Below are positions 55,901 through 63,159 of a stretch of DNA of 64,000 bases, piece after piece. The notes below the pieces were generated by a model, which made no database searches, had not been told where the DNA came from, and saw only the letters and a program-made list of their open reading frames with translations. The stretch comes from Aeromonas finlandensis (GTDB taxonomy: Bacteria; Pseudomonadota; Gammaproteobacteria; Enterobacterales; Aeromonadaceae): the NCBI RefSeq assembly GCF_000764645.1, contig NZ_JRGK01000052.1, positions 1-64,000 on the forward strand. Direction: 5' to 3'. Every line of letters begins with the position of its first letter. Position 1 is the stretch's first letter. The translations under genes and the position numbers were made by a program.

Positions 55901-56223
55901 ACCAGCCCCACCAGCGCCGGTTTGATCACCTCGTTGTAATAGACGAAATCCCGCTGCATCACCTTGTCATAGGCACGGTGGATGCGGCCACCCAGCTCCG
56001 GCAGCAGCATCACCTTGATAAAGTCGTTCTCCAGCCAGACCGCCTGATAGGGCTTCATCTGCTTCTGACCGGTGAGGGTGTCGATCACCCCATAGGGATA
56101 GACGGCCCCCGAGGAGCCCTGATAGACCCGCTTCTCGAGAAACATGGGGTTGGGATCTTCGGCGCCCACCTCGTAGGTCGGCAGTGAGATGGTCTCTACC
56201 CAGACCTTTACATCAGCTCTCAT
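52945..56223 (-). CDS. DUF5107 / TPR-repeat protein
   Basis: 1092 residues starting MRADVKVWVETISLPTYEVG (GGCGAG upstream). No signal peptide or membrane segment. The N-terminal about 420 residues are a DUF5107 domain with mutarotase-like features: FIKVMLLPELGGRIHRAYDKVMQRDFVYYNEVIKP-type opening, WISGGIEFNWPQHHRPTTF, FLWWSNPAVKG and VYTDNQPDFTWLDAGEEK. The remainder is a long array of tetratricopeptide-like helix pairs (for example FAPAWRNLGIYHFNKSGDPVAAEQCLSRAFALKPDD). Function unknown; linkage to ROK regulator, sugar symporter and epimerase suggests glycan or disaccharide processing in the cytoplasm. Confidence 0.88.
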   Translation of the reverse strand: MRADVKVWVETISLPTYEVGAEDPNPMFLEKRVYQGSSGAVYPYGVIDTLTGQKQMKPYQAVWLENDFIKVMLLPELGGRIHRAYDKVMQRDFVYYNEVIKPALVGLVGPWISGGIEFNWPQHHRPTTFMPVDFTIAEREGGAKTVLLGEVEPMRGLQVMAGFTLYPDKALIEITGKVFNGNDTPRHFLWWSNPAVKGGDAHQSVFPPDVTAVYDHGKRDVSAFPIARGTYYKVDYTAGVDISRYRNIPVPTSYMADKSDYDFVGAYCHDEQGGLLHVADHHVSPGKKQWSWGNCDFGLAWDRNLTDDNGPYIELMTGVYTDNQPDFTWLDAGEEKVFVQNFLPYNTLGTLQNANTRAAIKLERSEDGLLCGAYAIAPLCHARFEVSDESGVLFTQTLDLQPGQAWLEPQAITSEGRLQVRLLDEQGQTILSYLEHQPAGEALPDPATAPEPAVNLDSVDELYFIGQHLEQYLHASRSPFDYYLRALELDGGDYRCNLALATLEYNRANYEQALVYVNQALVRAHRLNKNPQCGKASLLRGHIEERLGQFDAAFDDFYKATWSGNCRDSGFLGLARIAMVRRDPLQALPFVEKSLAVNGTHYGAIALKGLALLESGQREAAIAYIDEQRVRYPLHYQLAFLRWLASEQPNDLEALRTLCNGRGVNLCFLASNLLALGRPELAQQLLSTLPVEETLPLLFQAALLPEGEAQDALLQRAEQAFGRKVRFPNTLGEVAMLAQLPHSWFASYLLGCFHYSKRNYEQAIALWQQVCEQAPGFAPAWRNLGIYHFNKSGDPVAAEQCLSRAFALKPDDARLLFELDQLHKRCVMAPSERLALLEAHREVALKRDDLTAELLSLYHITGQLEAAAEILRLREFHPWEGGEGKVTGQYLINQQRRALALMTQGRHEQAILLLQQALHYPLNLGEGRLVGQTDNDIHYLLALCHLACDNQSLAAQCLQQACLGQGSLGASRYYNDQPVDYLFYQGMALARLGRVAEAQRLFEGMVGWAEQAMGESVEADFFAVSLPDLIVLDDDPQHKHRQHCLLVRALGLLGLGQRDGCEQTLRELLTLNPAHDKGHLFALICRELSLNS

Positions 56224-56342
56224 TAATCTCGCCTCACTCAACATTTGTTAGTAAAGTTTTCAGTGAGAGCAGATTAGAATGGTTAAACCTGCATTAATTG
56301 CCGAAAGATCACGCAATACAGTAAGCGGAGTTTAGTGAAGCG

Positions 56343-57539
56343 ATGAGCATAGGGTTGAACAACCAGAAGGTCCGCCACCACAACAAGCAGGTGCTGCTGG
56401 CCCTGCTCTATCAACTCAAGGAGGCGAGCAAATCCACCCTGGCCCGCCACTGCGAACTCTCCATCCCGGCGGTCAGCAAGATCCTCGACGAACTGGTGGC
56501 CGATGGCGCCATCAGCCACAGCGATCAGAACCTCTCCCAACGCGGCATCAATGGCGGCAGCTACCGCATTGCCAGCGGCCAGGGGGCCATCCTCTGCCTC
56601 AACATCAGCCCCACCCGTCTGGAGAGCATCCTGGTGGATAACCTGATCACCCCGCTGGATGAGTTCAGCGACCAGAAGATTGCCCCGCAGACCCCCGATG
56701 AGCTGCTGCGCCTGATTGAGGCGCACTACTACCAGCACAAACGCCGCCACAAGGGGCTGGCGATCCGGCTGGCCCTGTCGGTACACGGTCAGGTCAACCC
56801 GGCGACCGGGGTGTCGCAAACCATGCCGCAAGCCCCCTGGCATGCGCCGGTCGAGCTCAAGTATCTGCTGGAGGAGCGCCTCGGCTGCGAGGTGATGGTG
56901 GATAACGACTGCATCATGCTGGCACTGGCCCAGAAGTGGCAGGGCCGGGAAGGAAACGGGGATTTTTGCGTCATCAACGTCGATTACGGCATCGGGTCGG
57001 CCTTTATCATCAACGGCCAGATCTACCGGGGCGCCCTCTTTGGCAGCGGCCAGATAGGCCACACCATCATCAATCCGGACGGCAGCGCCTGTGCCTGCGG
57101 CCGCTATGGCTGCCTGGAGACAGTCGCCTCACTGTTTGCCATCAAGAAACGGGCCCGGGTCTTTCTCAAGCAACAAGTCAGTGCCGACAACCCGGCGCAG
57201 GCGGGTGTGGAGCTGGATACCGCCCAACTGCTCGCGCTCTACCATCAGGGGGATGCCATGATCCGCGCCCTGGTGGACGAAGGGGCCCGCGCCATTGGCC
57301 TGAGCCTCTACAACTTCCTCAATATCCTCAACATCAACCGCATCTGGCTCTATGGCCGCAGCTGCGACTTTGGTGAAGCATGGCTGCAAACTATCGTCAG
57401 TCAGACCGGAGCCAACCCGTTCGACTGCAGCGATGCGGTCAATGCGACCCAACTGCGCTTCGGTGAACTGACCCGCCCCCAGCAGGTAATGGGCATCGGC
57501 TACCTCTATGTAGAGCGAGCCTTGGCAAAAACCATGTAA
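56343..57539 (+). CDS. ROK-family transcriptional regulator
   Basis: 398 residues, NagC/Mlc-like. N-terminal winged helix (STLARHCELSIPAVSKILDELVADG), then an ROK sugar-kinase fold with NDCIMLALAQ, VINVDYGIGSAFIINGQIYRG, and the zinc motif GHTIINPDGSACACGRYGCLETVAS. It is divergent from the DUF5107-transporter-epimerase operon over about 120 bases and is the obvious local repressor. Inducer unknown. Confidence 0.93.
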   Translation: MSIGLNNQKVRHHNKQVLLALLYQLKEASKSTLARHCELSIPAVSKILDELVADGAISHSDQNLSQRGINGGSYRIASGQGAILCLNISPTRLESILVDNLITPLDEFSDQKIAPQTPDELLRLIEAHYYQHKRRHKGLAIRLALSVHGQVNPATGVSQTMPQAPWHAPVELKYLLEERLGCEVMVDNDCIMLALAQKWQGREGNGDFCVINVDYGIGSAFIINGQIYRGALFGSGQIGHTIINPDGSACACGRYGCLETVASLFAIKKRARVFLKQQVSADNPAQAGVELDTAQLLALYHQGDAMIRALVDEGARAIGLSLYNFLNILNINRIWLYGRSCDFGEAWLQTIVSQTGANPFDCSDAVNATQLRFGELTRPQQVMGIGYLYVERALAKTM

Positions 57540-57545
57540 AAAAGG

Positions 57546-57728
57546 GCGGGAGTCACTGACTCGCCACGGTTTTCCAGACACGCAGTTGCTGCCACGTTCA
57601 AACGCGACCGGCGACAGCCCGCCATTGGCACCATGACGCCTGATTGGGTTGTAAAACAGCTCGGTATCATCAAACAGGTCACTGCGGGCTTTATCGTCTG
57701 TCGGGTAAATCCGGTGCTTGAGCCGCCA
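57546..57728 (-). pseudogene. IS3-family transposase OrfB C-terminal remnant
   Basis: On the minus strand an in-frame stretch reads YPTDDKARSDLFDD, then ELFYNPIRRHGANGGLSPVA and FERG, the typical C-terminus of IS3-family OrfB (integrase core end), finishing with SDSRP, close to the usual GDSR tail. There is no upstream DDE region, no OrfA and no matching inverted repeat nearby, so the element is a decayed fragment. It lies directly after the ROK gene. Confidence 0.8.
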
Positions 57729-57830
57729 CCGCTTGCCCCCCTTCGTCGCCGCTTATCTGCCCTTAATCAAGCCTGCCCTTGCGGCAAGCGCCCCGTCACC
57801 CGCCCAGCGATAACGCCCCTGCGCCCCAAA

Positions 57831-57860
57831 AAGCGCGGGGGGCCTGATGGCCCCCCGCAA
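57831..57860 (-). terminator. psiF terminator
   Basis: GCGGGGGGCC, loop TGAT (ATCA on the minus strand), GGCCCCCCGC; on the minus strand it is followed by GCTTTTTGG. Lies 25 bases after the stop. Confidence 0.85.
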
Positions 57861-57882
57861 ACACACCGGATGAGAAAATGCC

Positions 57883-58260
57883 TTACTTGGCAGCGCTATC
57901 CTTCACGCACTTCTGGACAAAGCTGTTCTTGGCCGCGCCAGCCAGCTTCTTGTCGGCCGCCGCCTTCTCGCACTTGGCCGCCGGATCCACCGCCGCGCCC
58001 GTCTTCACGCACTTCTGGATAAAGCTGTTCTTGGCCGCACCGGCCAGCTTCTTGTCAGCCGCCGCCTTCTCGCACTCGCCGGTCGCGGCGCCAGCGGCAT
58101 CTTTCACGCACTTGCCGACAAAGCTGGTCTTGGCGGCGCCGTTAAGCTTTTTGGCTGCGGCCTGCGCCTCGCACTGCAACTGGGCAGTGTCGTTGGCAAA
58201 GACCGGATTGGCCAGCAGCACGCTGCCGCAGAGCAGGCCGAACAGGATGGTACGCTTCAT
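57883..58260 (-). CDS. psiF: PsiF-repeat periplasmic protein (three repeats)
   Basis: 125 residues from the ATG preceded by GAGGAG; a longer open frame upstream has no signal. Signal peptide MKRTILFGLLCGSVLLANPVFA. Then three PsiF repeats of about 33 residues, each of the form CEKAAADKKLAGAAKNSF followed by VQKCVKD, with two cysteines per repeat. Repeats two and three are nearly identical in DNA (102-base period), indicating recent tandem duplication; E. coli PsiF has two. PsiF is phosphate-starvation inducible in E. coli, function unknown. No clear Pho box was found upstream. Confidence 0.9.
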   Translation of the reverse strand: MKRTILFGLLCGSVLLANPVFANDTAQLQCEAQAAAKKLNGAAKTSFVGKCVKDAAGAATGECEKAAADKKLAGAAKNSFIQKCVKTGAAVDPAAKCEKAAADKKLAGAAKNSFVQKCVKDSAAK

Positions 58261-58753
58261 GGGTGATCTCCTCTCTATCTGGTGATGTGTATGCATGGTC
58301 ATATTTGCATGACGATGTGTTGCAAATGGCTGTGATGGCAACAGCTGATTGTTGCCGCAGATCCCCCGCCTCGCCAGCTTGGGAGCGGAGCAGAGGGCAA
58401 CCAGCGCCCGCACTATAGCGCCGATTGCCGGAGCGGGATTGTCCCCAGCCAACCCTTACTCAACGGCAAGCCTGCCCCCTCTTCACCGCCACGCCCGCCA
58501 ACCCCAATAAAATCAAGGGCCATGGGAATCCTGCCTCAGGTCACACCCTTTTATTGAGTTAGCGCAAAAAATCAGTCATTACTGACACTTACGTCATTTT
58601 TTGACTGGTGTAGCCAGATTCGATTGGCTTAACATAGCCATCCGGTGCCTATTCATCAGTGATGGGCAGCTGCCCTAGCTGGTTAATAGAGCATATTGGA
58701 AGCTGTAATCCACGGGCGGTAGCGTGGGTTTTGAACAGTGATTGATGAAGTTC
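58261..58753. other. Intergenic region between psiF and the RAYT element
   Basis: About 490 bases without a supportable gene. The right half is AT-rich with TCAGTCATTACTGACA-type near-palindromes around 58570-58605. The psiF promoter must lie in the left part. Confidence 0.4.
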
Positions 58754-58785
58754 GTAGGTTGGCGCTGAGCGCAGCGAAGCCCAAC
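58754..58785 (+). repeat. REP palindrome 1
   Basis: 32-base imperfect palindrome beginning GTAGGTTGGCGCTGAGCG and ending GCGAAGCCCAAC. Identical over 32 bases to REP 2. Precedes the RAYT gene by about 70 bases. Confidence 0.85.
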
Positions 58786-58857
58786 ATGCGAGCCCTCGGT
58801 CAGTTGGTGGCCATTCGGTACAACCGAACAGACTGGATATTTCCGGAAAGGAGAACC

Positions 58858-59373
58858 ATGCGCTATCGCCGAGCAACAACCAGTGGGGCATGTTGGTTCT
58901 TCACCGTCAACTTGGCTGACCGAAAGCAGGATCTGCTGGTACGTCATATCGACCTGCTGCGTGAAGTGCTCCGCCACGTCAAACAGCAACACCCCTTCGA
59001 GATTATTGCCATGGTGGTGATGCCGGATCATCTCCATGCCATATGGCAACTACCGCCGGGTGACAGTGGCTATCCCATGCGCTGGTCTCTGATCAAGGCA
59101 GGCTTTTCACGGGGCATTGCCAAAACAGAGCGGATACGAGAGAGCCGACTCAGAAAACGGGAACGAGGTATCTGGCAACGCCGTTATTGGGAACATCTGA
59201 TCCGGGATGACAAGGATCTGCAAGCCCATGTCGATTACATCCACTTCAATCCGGTCAAACATGGTTATTGTGACAAGCCGGTCGATTGGCCTTACTCCTC
59301 CATCCATCGCCATATCGCCGCAGGATGGATAACGCCAGATTGGGCCATTGATAGTGACTCGGGCCGGGAATAA
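58858..59373 (+). CDS. REP-associated tyrosine transposase (RAYT)
   Basis: 171 residues from the ATG with AAAGGAG upstream (a longer frame through REP 1 is rejected). Y1_Tnp/IS200-like fold: the HUH motif is VMPDHLHAIWQLP and the catalytic tyrosine lies in HVDYIHFNPVKHGY; between them SLIKAGFSRGIAK and RGIWQRRYWEHLIRDDKDL are the RAYT signatures. RAYTs cleave and spread REP sequences. Flanking REP copies on both sides support function. Not a complete IS200 element. Confidence 0.93.
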   Translation: MRYRRATTSGACWFFTVNLADRKQDLLVRHIDLLREVLRHVKQQHPFEIIAMVVMPDHLHAIWQLPPGDSGYPMRWSLIKAGFSRGIAKTERIRESRLRKRERGIWQRRYWEHLIRDDKDLQAHVDYIHFNPVKHGYCDKPVDWPYSSIHRHIAAGWITPDWAIDSDSGRE

Positions 59374-59390
59374 TCGGCTTGGAATGTTTT

Positions 59391-59422
59391 GTAGGTTGGC
59401 GCTGAGCGCAGCGAAGCCCAAC
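59391..59422 (+). repeat. REP palindrome 2
   Basis: Same 32 bases as REP 1, same orientation, 18 bases after the RAYT stop. REP 1 and 2 bracket the transposase gene. Confidence 0.85.
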
Positions 59423-59502
59423 AAATGGGAGATATGATTTCCCAAACAAGATGAATTTTGAACATATAAAATCAAAAACCGAATTTAGCTTTCTCGGTCA
59501 AC

Positions 59503-59534
59503 GTTGGGCTTCACTTCGTTCAGCACCAACCTAC
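59503..59534 (-). repeat. REP palindrome 3, inverted and diverged
   Basis: On the minus strand GTAGGTTGGTGCTGAACG then AAGTGAAGCCCAAC: the same 32-base unit with about four changes, opposite orientation to REP 2. REP 2 and 3 form a BIME-like inverted pair with an 80-base AT-rich spacer. Confidence 0.8.
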
Positions 59535-59573
59535 GAGATTTAGCCCAACATACGGGCTGGTTTTCACGAGGAA

Positions 59574-60749
59574 ATGATGGATTTAAGAAAAATATTTGAA
59601 TCAGTTAGCCTTGGGCTAACTGCTAAGTTTCAGCAAAGTGTGCAAATAAATCATCATGGTGGCAAAGGTGACAATAGAGAAGATGCATTTGTAGATTTTC
59701 TTCGTGATTACTTACCAAACAAATACGGCACAGGAAGAGGGGAAGTAATATCATCTAATAATGATGTAAGTGGAGAGCTTGATATTGTTATATATGATAA
59801 AGATCATTGCCCTTTGTTTCTCAAGTCACAATCACACTCTCTCTACCCAATCGAAAGTGTCTTCGGCGCAATAAGTATGAAGTCTCACTTGGATAGTGCA
59901 GAGCTGAAAGATGCATATCAAAATATTGTTAGCTTAAAGAAAATCGCTTCTAAACAAAATTTCTCACATAGCCCGAATCCAGGCATGCAAGTGGGTTTAG
60001 CACCAGTTACCCCTGTGACTGCGATTTTCGCATATGCTGCAAATCGCAGCCTTTCGGCAATCGCGAAACAAGTTAAAGAGCTCGATGGTCAATTAGAAGA
60101 CATAAGCTTGAGACCGGACTTTGTGGTTGTTTTAGGACTAGGGATAGTCGGTCCGTCAGGAAAATTGAGGAACAATTTTAATAAATATACTTTACCCGAG
60201 TCTGTTGATGAGGTGGCAAATGAACGTAAAACAGGTCGCCACACTTTACTTCGGTTCTATATGCAACTCTTAGATGAGCTAAATACAATTACTCAGAAAC
60301 CATTAGACCTTCATTCGTATTTTGAAATGCCGTCAAAGGTCGGCGAGTTCAAAGTTAGGAAACATGACCGACTTATGATTAGAAAGGTAGATGAAGGCTC
60401 GGAGAGTTCAGTAAAACGCTTAACGAAGAAGTTTATCGAGAAAATTGTTGCCGAATCAAAACCAGTCACTTTGAAGCAGCATTTTATTAATCACCTTGGG
60501 GCCTTACCCATAGGCGCTGAAAAAATTTACGATTTGAGTTCTACTGTCTATGAATACAACCCTTTGAAAAAACCATCACTTCAAGTTGTGTGGGATGAAA
60601 ATGGACTACCGACTGGAGACAAGCAAACTTTTCAGCCTTACGGTATAGAAATAGACGGAAAACGATATGCTGTGGACATGGGTGATCTTAGTGAATCCGA
60701 TTTTGAAGATAACCCTGACTTTACAGTTGATGAGTTAATGTCAAGGTGA
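59574..60749 (+). CDS. DUF6602-type nuclease-like protein
   Basis: 391 residues (the second ATG, three bases in, has the better spacing to GAGGA). The N-terminal 115 residues look like a PD-(D/E)XK nuclease core of the DUF6602 type: HHGGKGDNREDAFVDFLRDYLP, then SGELDIVIYDKDHCPLF and YPIESVFGAISMKSHLD, giving Glu near 38, Asp near 69, and a Glu-x-Lys pair. The rest is unrecognised. Markedly AT-richer than its neighbours, monocistronic, and placed between a REP/RAYT patch and the thr operon, suggesting horizontal gain. Similar proteins occur in accessory regions; a defence role is possible but unshown. Confidence 0.75.
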   Translation: MMDLRKIFESVSLGLTAKFQQSVQINHHGGKGDNREDAFVDFLRDYLPNKYGTGRGEVISSNNDVSGELDIVIYDKDHCPLFLKSQSHSLYPIESVFGAISMKSHLDSAELKDAYQNIVSLKKIASKQNFSHSPNPGMQVGLAPVTPVTAIFAYAANRSLSAIAKQVKELDGQLEDISLRPDFVVVLGLGIVGPSGKLRNNFNKYTLPESVDEVANERKTGRHTLLRFYMQLLDELNTITQKPLDLHSYFEMPSKVGEFKVRKHDRLMIRKVDEGSESSVKRLTKKFIEKIVAESKPVTLKQHFINHLGALPIGAEKIYDLSSTVYEYNPLKKPSLQVVWDENGLPTGDKQTFQPYGIEIDGKRYAVDMGDLSESDFEDNPDFTVDELMSR

Positions 60750-60816
60750 AAAAATTTCAAATATTCTGGGATACCCACCATTTACACACTCGCTGATCCA
60801 GCTTTACCAACTCAGA

Positions 60817-60850
60817 AATAAAAATCCCCCGTTACCGGGGGATTTTTATT
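60817..60850. terminator. Bidirectional terminator between the DUF6602 gene and thrC
   Basis: AATAAAAATCCCCC, loop GTTACC, GGGGGATTTTTATT: perfect 14-bp arms with A and T tracts, suitable for both convergent transcripts. Confidence 0.93.
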
Positions 60851-60875
60851 TATATCGGTATCTCAGCTCAGCGGC

Positions 60876-62165
60876 TTACCCCACCAAAAACGCCCTTAAC
60901 CGGGCAAACTCTGCTGGCAAATTAACGGAGAGCAGCGGCAGCTCGGCGTGTTTGGCCAGAGGGCCGGGCAGCGGCACATCGAGATGCAGGATCTCGTCCA
61001 CCGACTCCTTGAACTTGGCAGGATGGGCAGTGCAGAGGAACACCCCCACTTCGTCCTCGGCCAGCTGTTCACCCAGCAGATCCCAGGCAATGGCGCCGTG
61101 GGGTTCACAGAGGTAATCCAGCTGGTGCAGGCGTTTCAGGGCAGCGCGAGTCTGAACGTCGTCACGCATGCCTGACCCCAGGGTCTCCAGCGCCCAGCCC
61201 TTGCGGCGGCACAGCTCTTCTACTCGTGGCCAGTTGTTGGGGCGGCTGACATCCATGGCGTTCGACAGGGTTGCCACTGTCTGGTGCGGCTCCCACTGAC
61301 CGGTTTTCAGGTAGCGCGGCACGGTGTCGTTGGCGTTGGTGGCGGCGATAAAGCGCTTCACCGGCAGCCCCAGCGCCTTGGCGATAAGACCTGCGGTGAG
61401 GTTGCCAAAGTTGCCGGACGGCACGCTGATCACTGCCTTGGCGCGGTCAGCTTTCGGCAGCTGGGCCACCGCCTCGAAGTAATAGCAAACCTGCGCCAGC
61501 AGACGGCTGATATTGATGGAGTTGGCGGAGTTGAGGCCAATGGCCTTTTTCAGCGCTTCGTCGTCAAAGGCCTGTTTTACCAGCGCCTGACAGGCATCGA
61601 AGTCACCGTCGATGGCGATGGTGCGGATATTGCCGCCGAGGGTGCAGAAGAGCTTCTCCTGCAGCGGGCTTATCTTGCCCTTGGGATAGAGGATCACTAC
61701 CTCGATCCCCTCCAGCCCGAAGAAGGCGTGGGCCACGGCGGCGCCGGTATCGCCGGAGGTGGCGGTAAGGATGGTGATCTTGTCACTCTTTTCGGCAGAT
61801 ACGGTTCTAAAGGCCGCGAGGCACTGGGCCATAAAGCGGCCGCCGAAATCCTTGAACGCCAGAGTCGGGCCGTGGAACAGCTCAAGGGCATAAGTGCCAT
61901 CCTTGAGTTTCACCAGCGGCGCCGGGAAGGTGAAGGCGGCATTGATCAGCTCGCTCACTTTTGCTGCGGGCACTTCGTCCCCCAGCAGGTGGCTGATGAT
62001 GCGGGCAGAGCGTTCGGCCAGCGGCAGATCGAGCAGGGCATCCACATCGGCGAGCGGTTCGAGTTGTTCGGGGAAGAAGAGCCCCTGTTCGCGACCCAAG
62101 CCCTGACGCACCGCCTGCGCGAAGCTCACCTGTTCGCTGTTGTCCTTGATATTGTAAAGATTCAT
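60876..62165 (-). CDS. thrC: ThrC, threonine synthase
   Basis: 429 residues (E. coli 428). PLP enzyme converting O-phosphohomoserine to threonine. The PLP lysine is in [34 protein letters not shown] and [20 protein letters not shown] are the phosphate and cofactor loops. The ATG overlaps the thrB TGA (ATGA), so the start is firm even though the frame is open further upstream. Last gene of thrABC. Confidence 0.98.
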   Translation of the reverse strand: MNLYNIKDNSEQVSFAQAVRQGLGREQGLFFPEQLEPLADVDALLDLPLAERSARIISHLLGDEVPAAKVSELINAAFTFPAPLVKLKDGTYALELFHGPTLAFKDFGGRFMAQCLAAFRTVSAEKSDKITILTATSGDTGAAVAHAFFGLEGIEVVILYPKGKISPLQEKLFCTLGGNIRTIAIDGDFDACQALVKQAFDDEALKKAIGLNSANSINISRLLAQVCYYFEAVAQLPKADRAKAVISVPSGNFGNLTAGLIAKALGLPVKRFIAATNANDTVPRYLKTGQWEPHQTVATLSNAMDVSRPNNWPRVEELCRRKGWALETLGSGMRDDVQTRAALKRLHQLDYLCEPHGAIAWDLLGEQLAEDEVGVFLCTAHPAKFKESVDEILHLDVPLPGPLAKHAELPLLSVNLPAEFARLRAFLVG

Positions 62166-63157
62166 AGCTCGCTTCCTGTTACCCGTGCCCCGGCCATGTC
62201 CAGTTTGCAGACCCGGGCAAAACCATCTTCGTTCTGCACAAAATGTGCTTCCATCCAATCCTTCATCCGCTCGGCCTGCGCCAGCTCCTTCATCACCACA
62301 AACACGGTGGGGCCGGAGCCGGAGATGCCGGTGGCCAGCGCCCCGTTCTGGGCCGCCTGCGCCCGCACTTCGGCAAAGCCGTCGATCAGCGCCGCGCGGT
62401 AGGGTTCGGCAATCACATCTTTCAGTACGCTCGCGGCCAACCCTTCTTGCCCGGTGTAGCTGGCGTGAACAAAGGCAGCCAAGCGGCGGCCGTAGGTGAG
62501 GCAATCCTGACGGCGATACTGGGCCGGCAGAATGGCGCGGGCGGCGGCGGTAGAGACCACTGTGCCCGGGTAGCAGACCACCCAGTACCACTGATCGAAC
62601 ACCGGAATACCCTGACTGATAACGCCGTGCTCTTCCAGCACCAGCTGCATGCCACCGAGATAACAGGGGGCCACGTTGTCGTAGTGAACGGAGCCGGAGA
62701 TCTTGCCTTCCATCTCCCCCATCAGCAGCAGCATGTCGTGCTCATTGAGCGGCGCGCCGTGAAAGGCGTTGAGCCCTTCAAGGGCTGCCACCACGCTACA
62801 GGCGCTCGACCCCAGACCCGAACCGACCGGCAGGTTCTTCTCCAGCACCATCGCCAGCGGCTTGAGTGTCAGGCCGCGCTTCTCCAGCGCCTCGCCATAG
62901 GCCACCCAGCAGTCGAACAGGATATTCTTTTTCGGATCATCCGGCAGCTTGTGGGCGTAGCGGCCCACGGATGAGAGCGCAAATGGCACGTCAGCCGCTT
63001 TCACCTGCACCCGATCACCGAGCAGAGAGCCATCAACGGGGGCGAGCGCCGCCCCCAGTACATCGAATCCCACGCTCAGGTTGGCGCTGGAGGCGGGCGC
63101 ATAGGCGACTACGCTGCCGCCTTCCGTCATATAGGGGGGGGACATGTCTGAACTCAT
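62162..63157 (-). CDS. thrB: ThrB, homoserine kinase
   Basis: 331 residues of the GHMP kinase family. Phosphate-binding loop [23 protein letters not shown]-terminal [21 protein letters not shown] and C-terminal [13 protein letters not shown] are conserved. The start [14 protein letters not shown] is taken two bases after the thrA stop with AGGAG upstream; it gives about 20 residues more than E. coli ThrB, and internal ATGs at 63145 and 63130 are alternatives. ATGA overlap with thrC. Confidence 0.96.
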   Translation of the reverse strand: MSSDMSPPYMTEGGSVVAYAPASSANLSVGFDVLGAALAPVDGSLLGDRVQVKAADVPFALSSVGRYAHKLPDDPKKNILFDCWVAYGEALEKRGLTLKPLAMVLEKNLPVGSGLGSSACSVVAALEGLNAFHGAPLNEHDMLLLMGEMEGKISGSVHYDNVAPCYLGGMQLVLEEHGVISQGIPVFDQWYWVVCYPGTVVSTAAARAILPAQYRRQDCLTYGRRLAAFVHASYTGQEGLAASVLKDVIAEPYRAALIDGFAEVRAQAAQNGALATGISGSGPTVFVVMKELAQAERMKDWMEAHFVQNEDGFARVCKLDMAGARVTGSEL

Positions 63158-63159
63158 GC

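Noticed and set aside
54172-56187. 671-codon open frame antisense to the DUF5107 gene, and similar long antisense frames at 1416-2702, 5183-6448, 24109-25347 and 47007-48410
   Set aside because: All overlap well-supported genes in the mirrored codon phase and show no domain, start signal or operon context.
58261-58330. Pho box upstream of psiF
   Set aside because: Only fragments such as CGTCATGCAAATATGAC are present; the two 7-base repeats at 11-base spacing of a Pho box are not.
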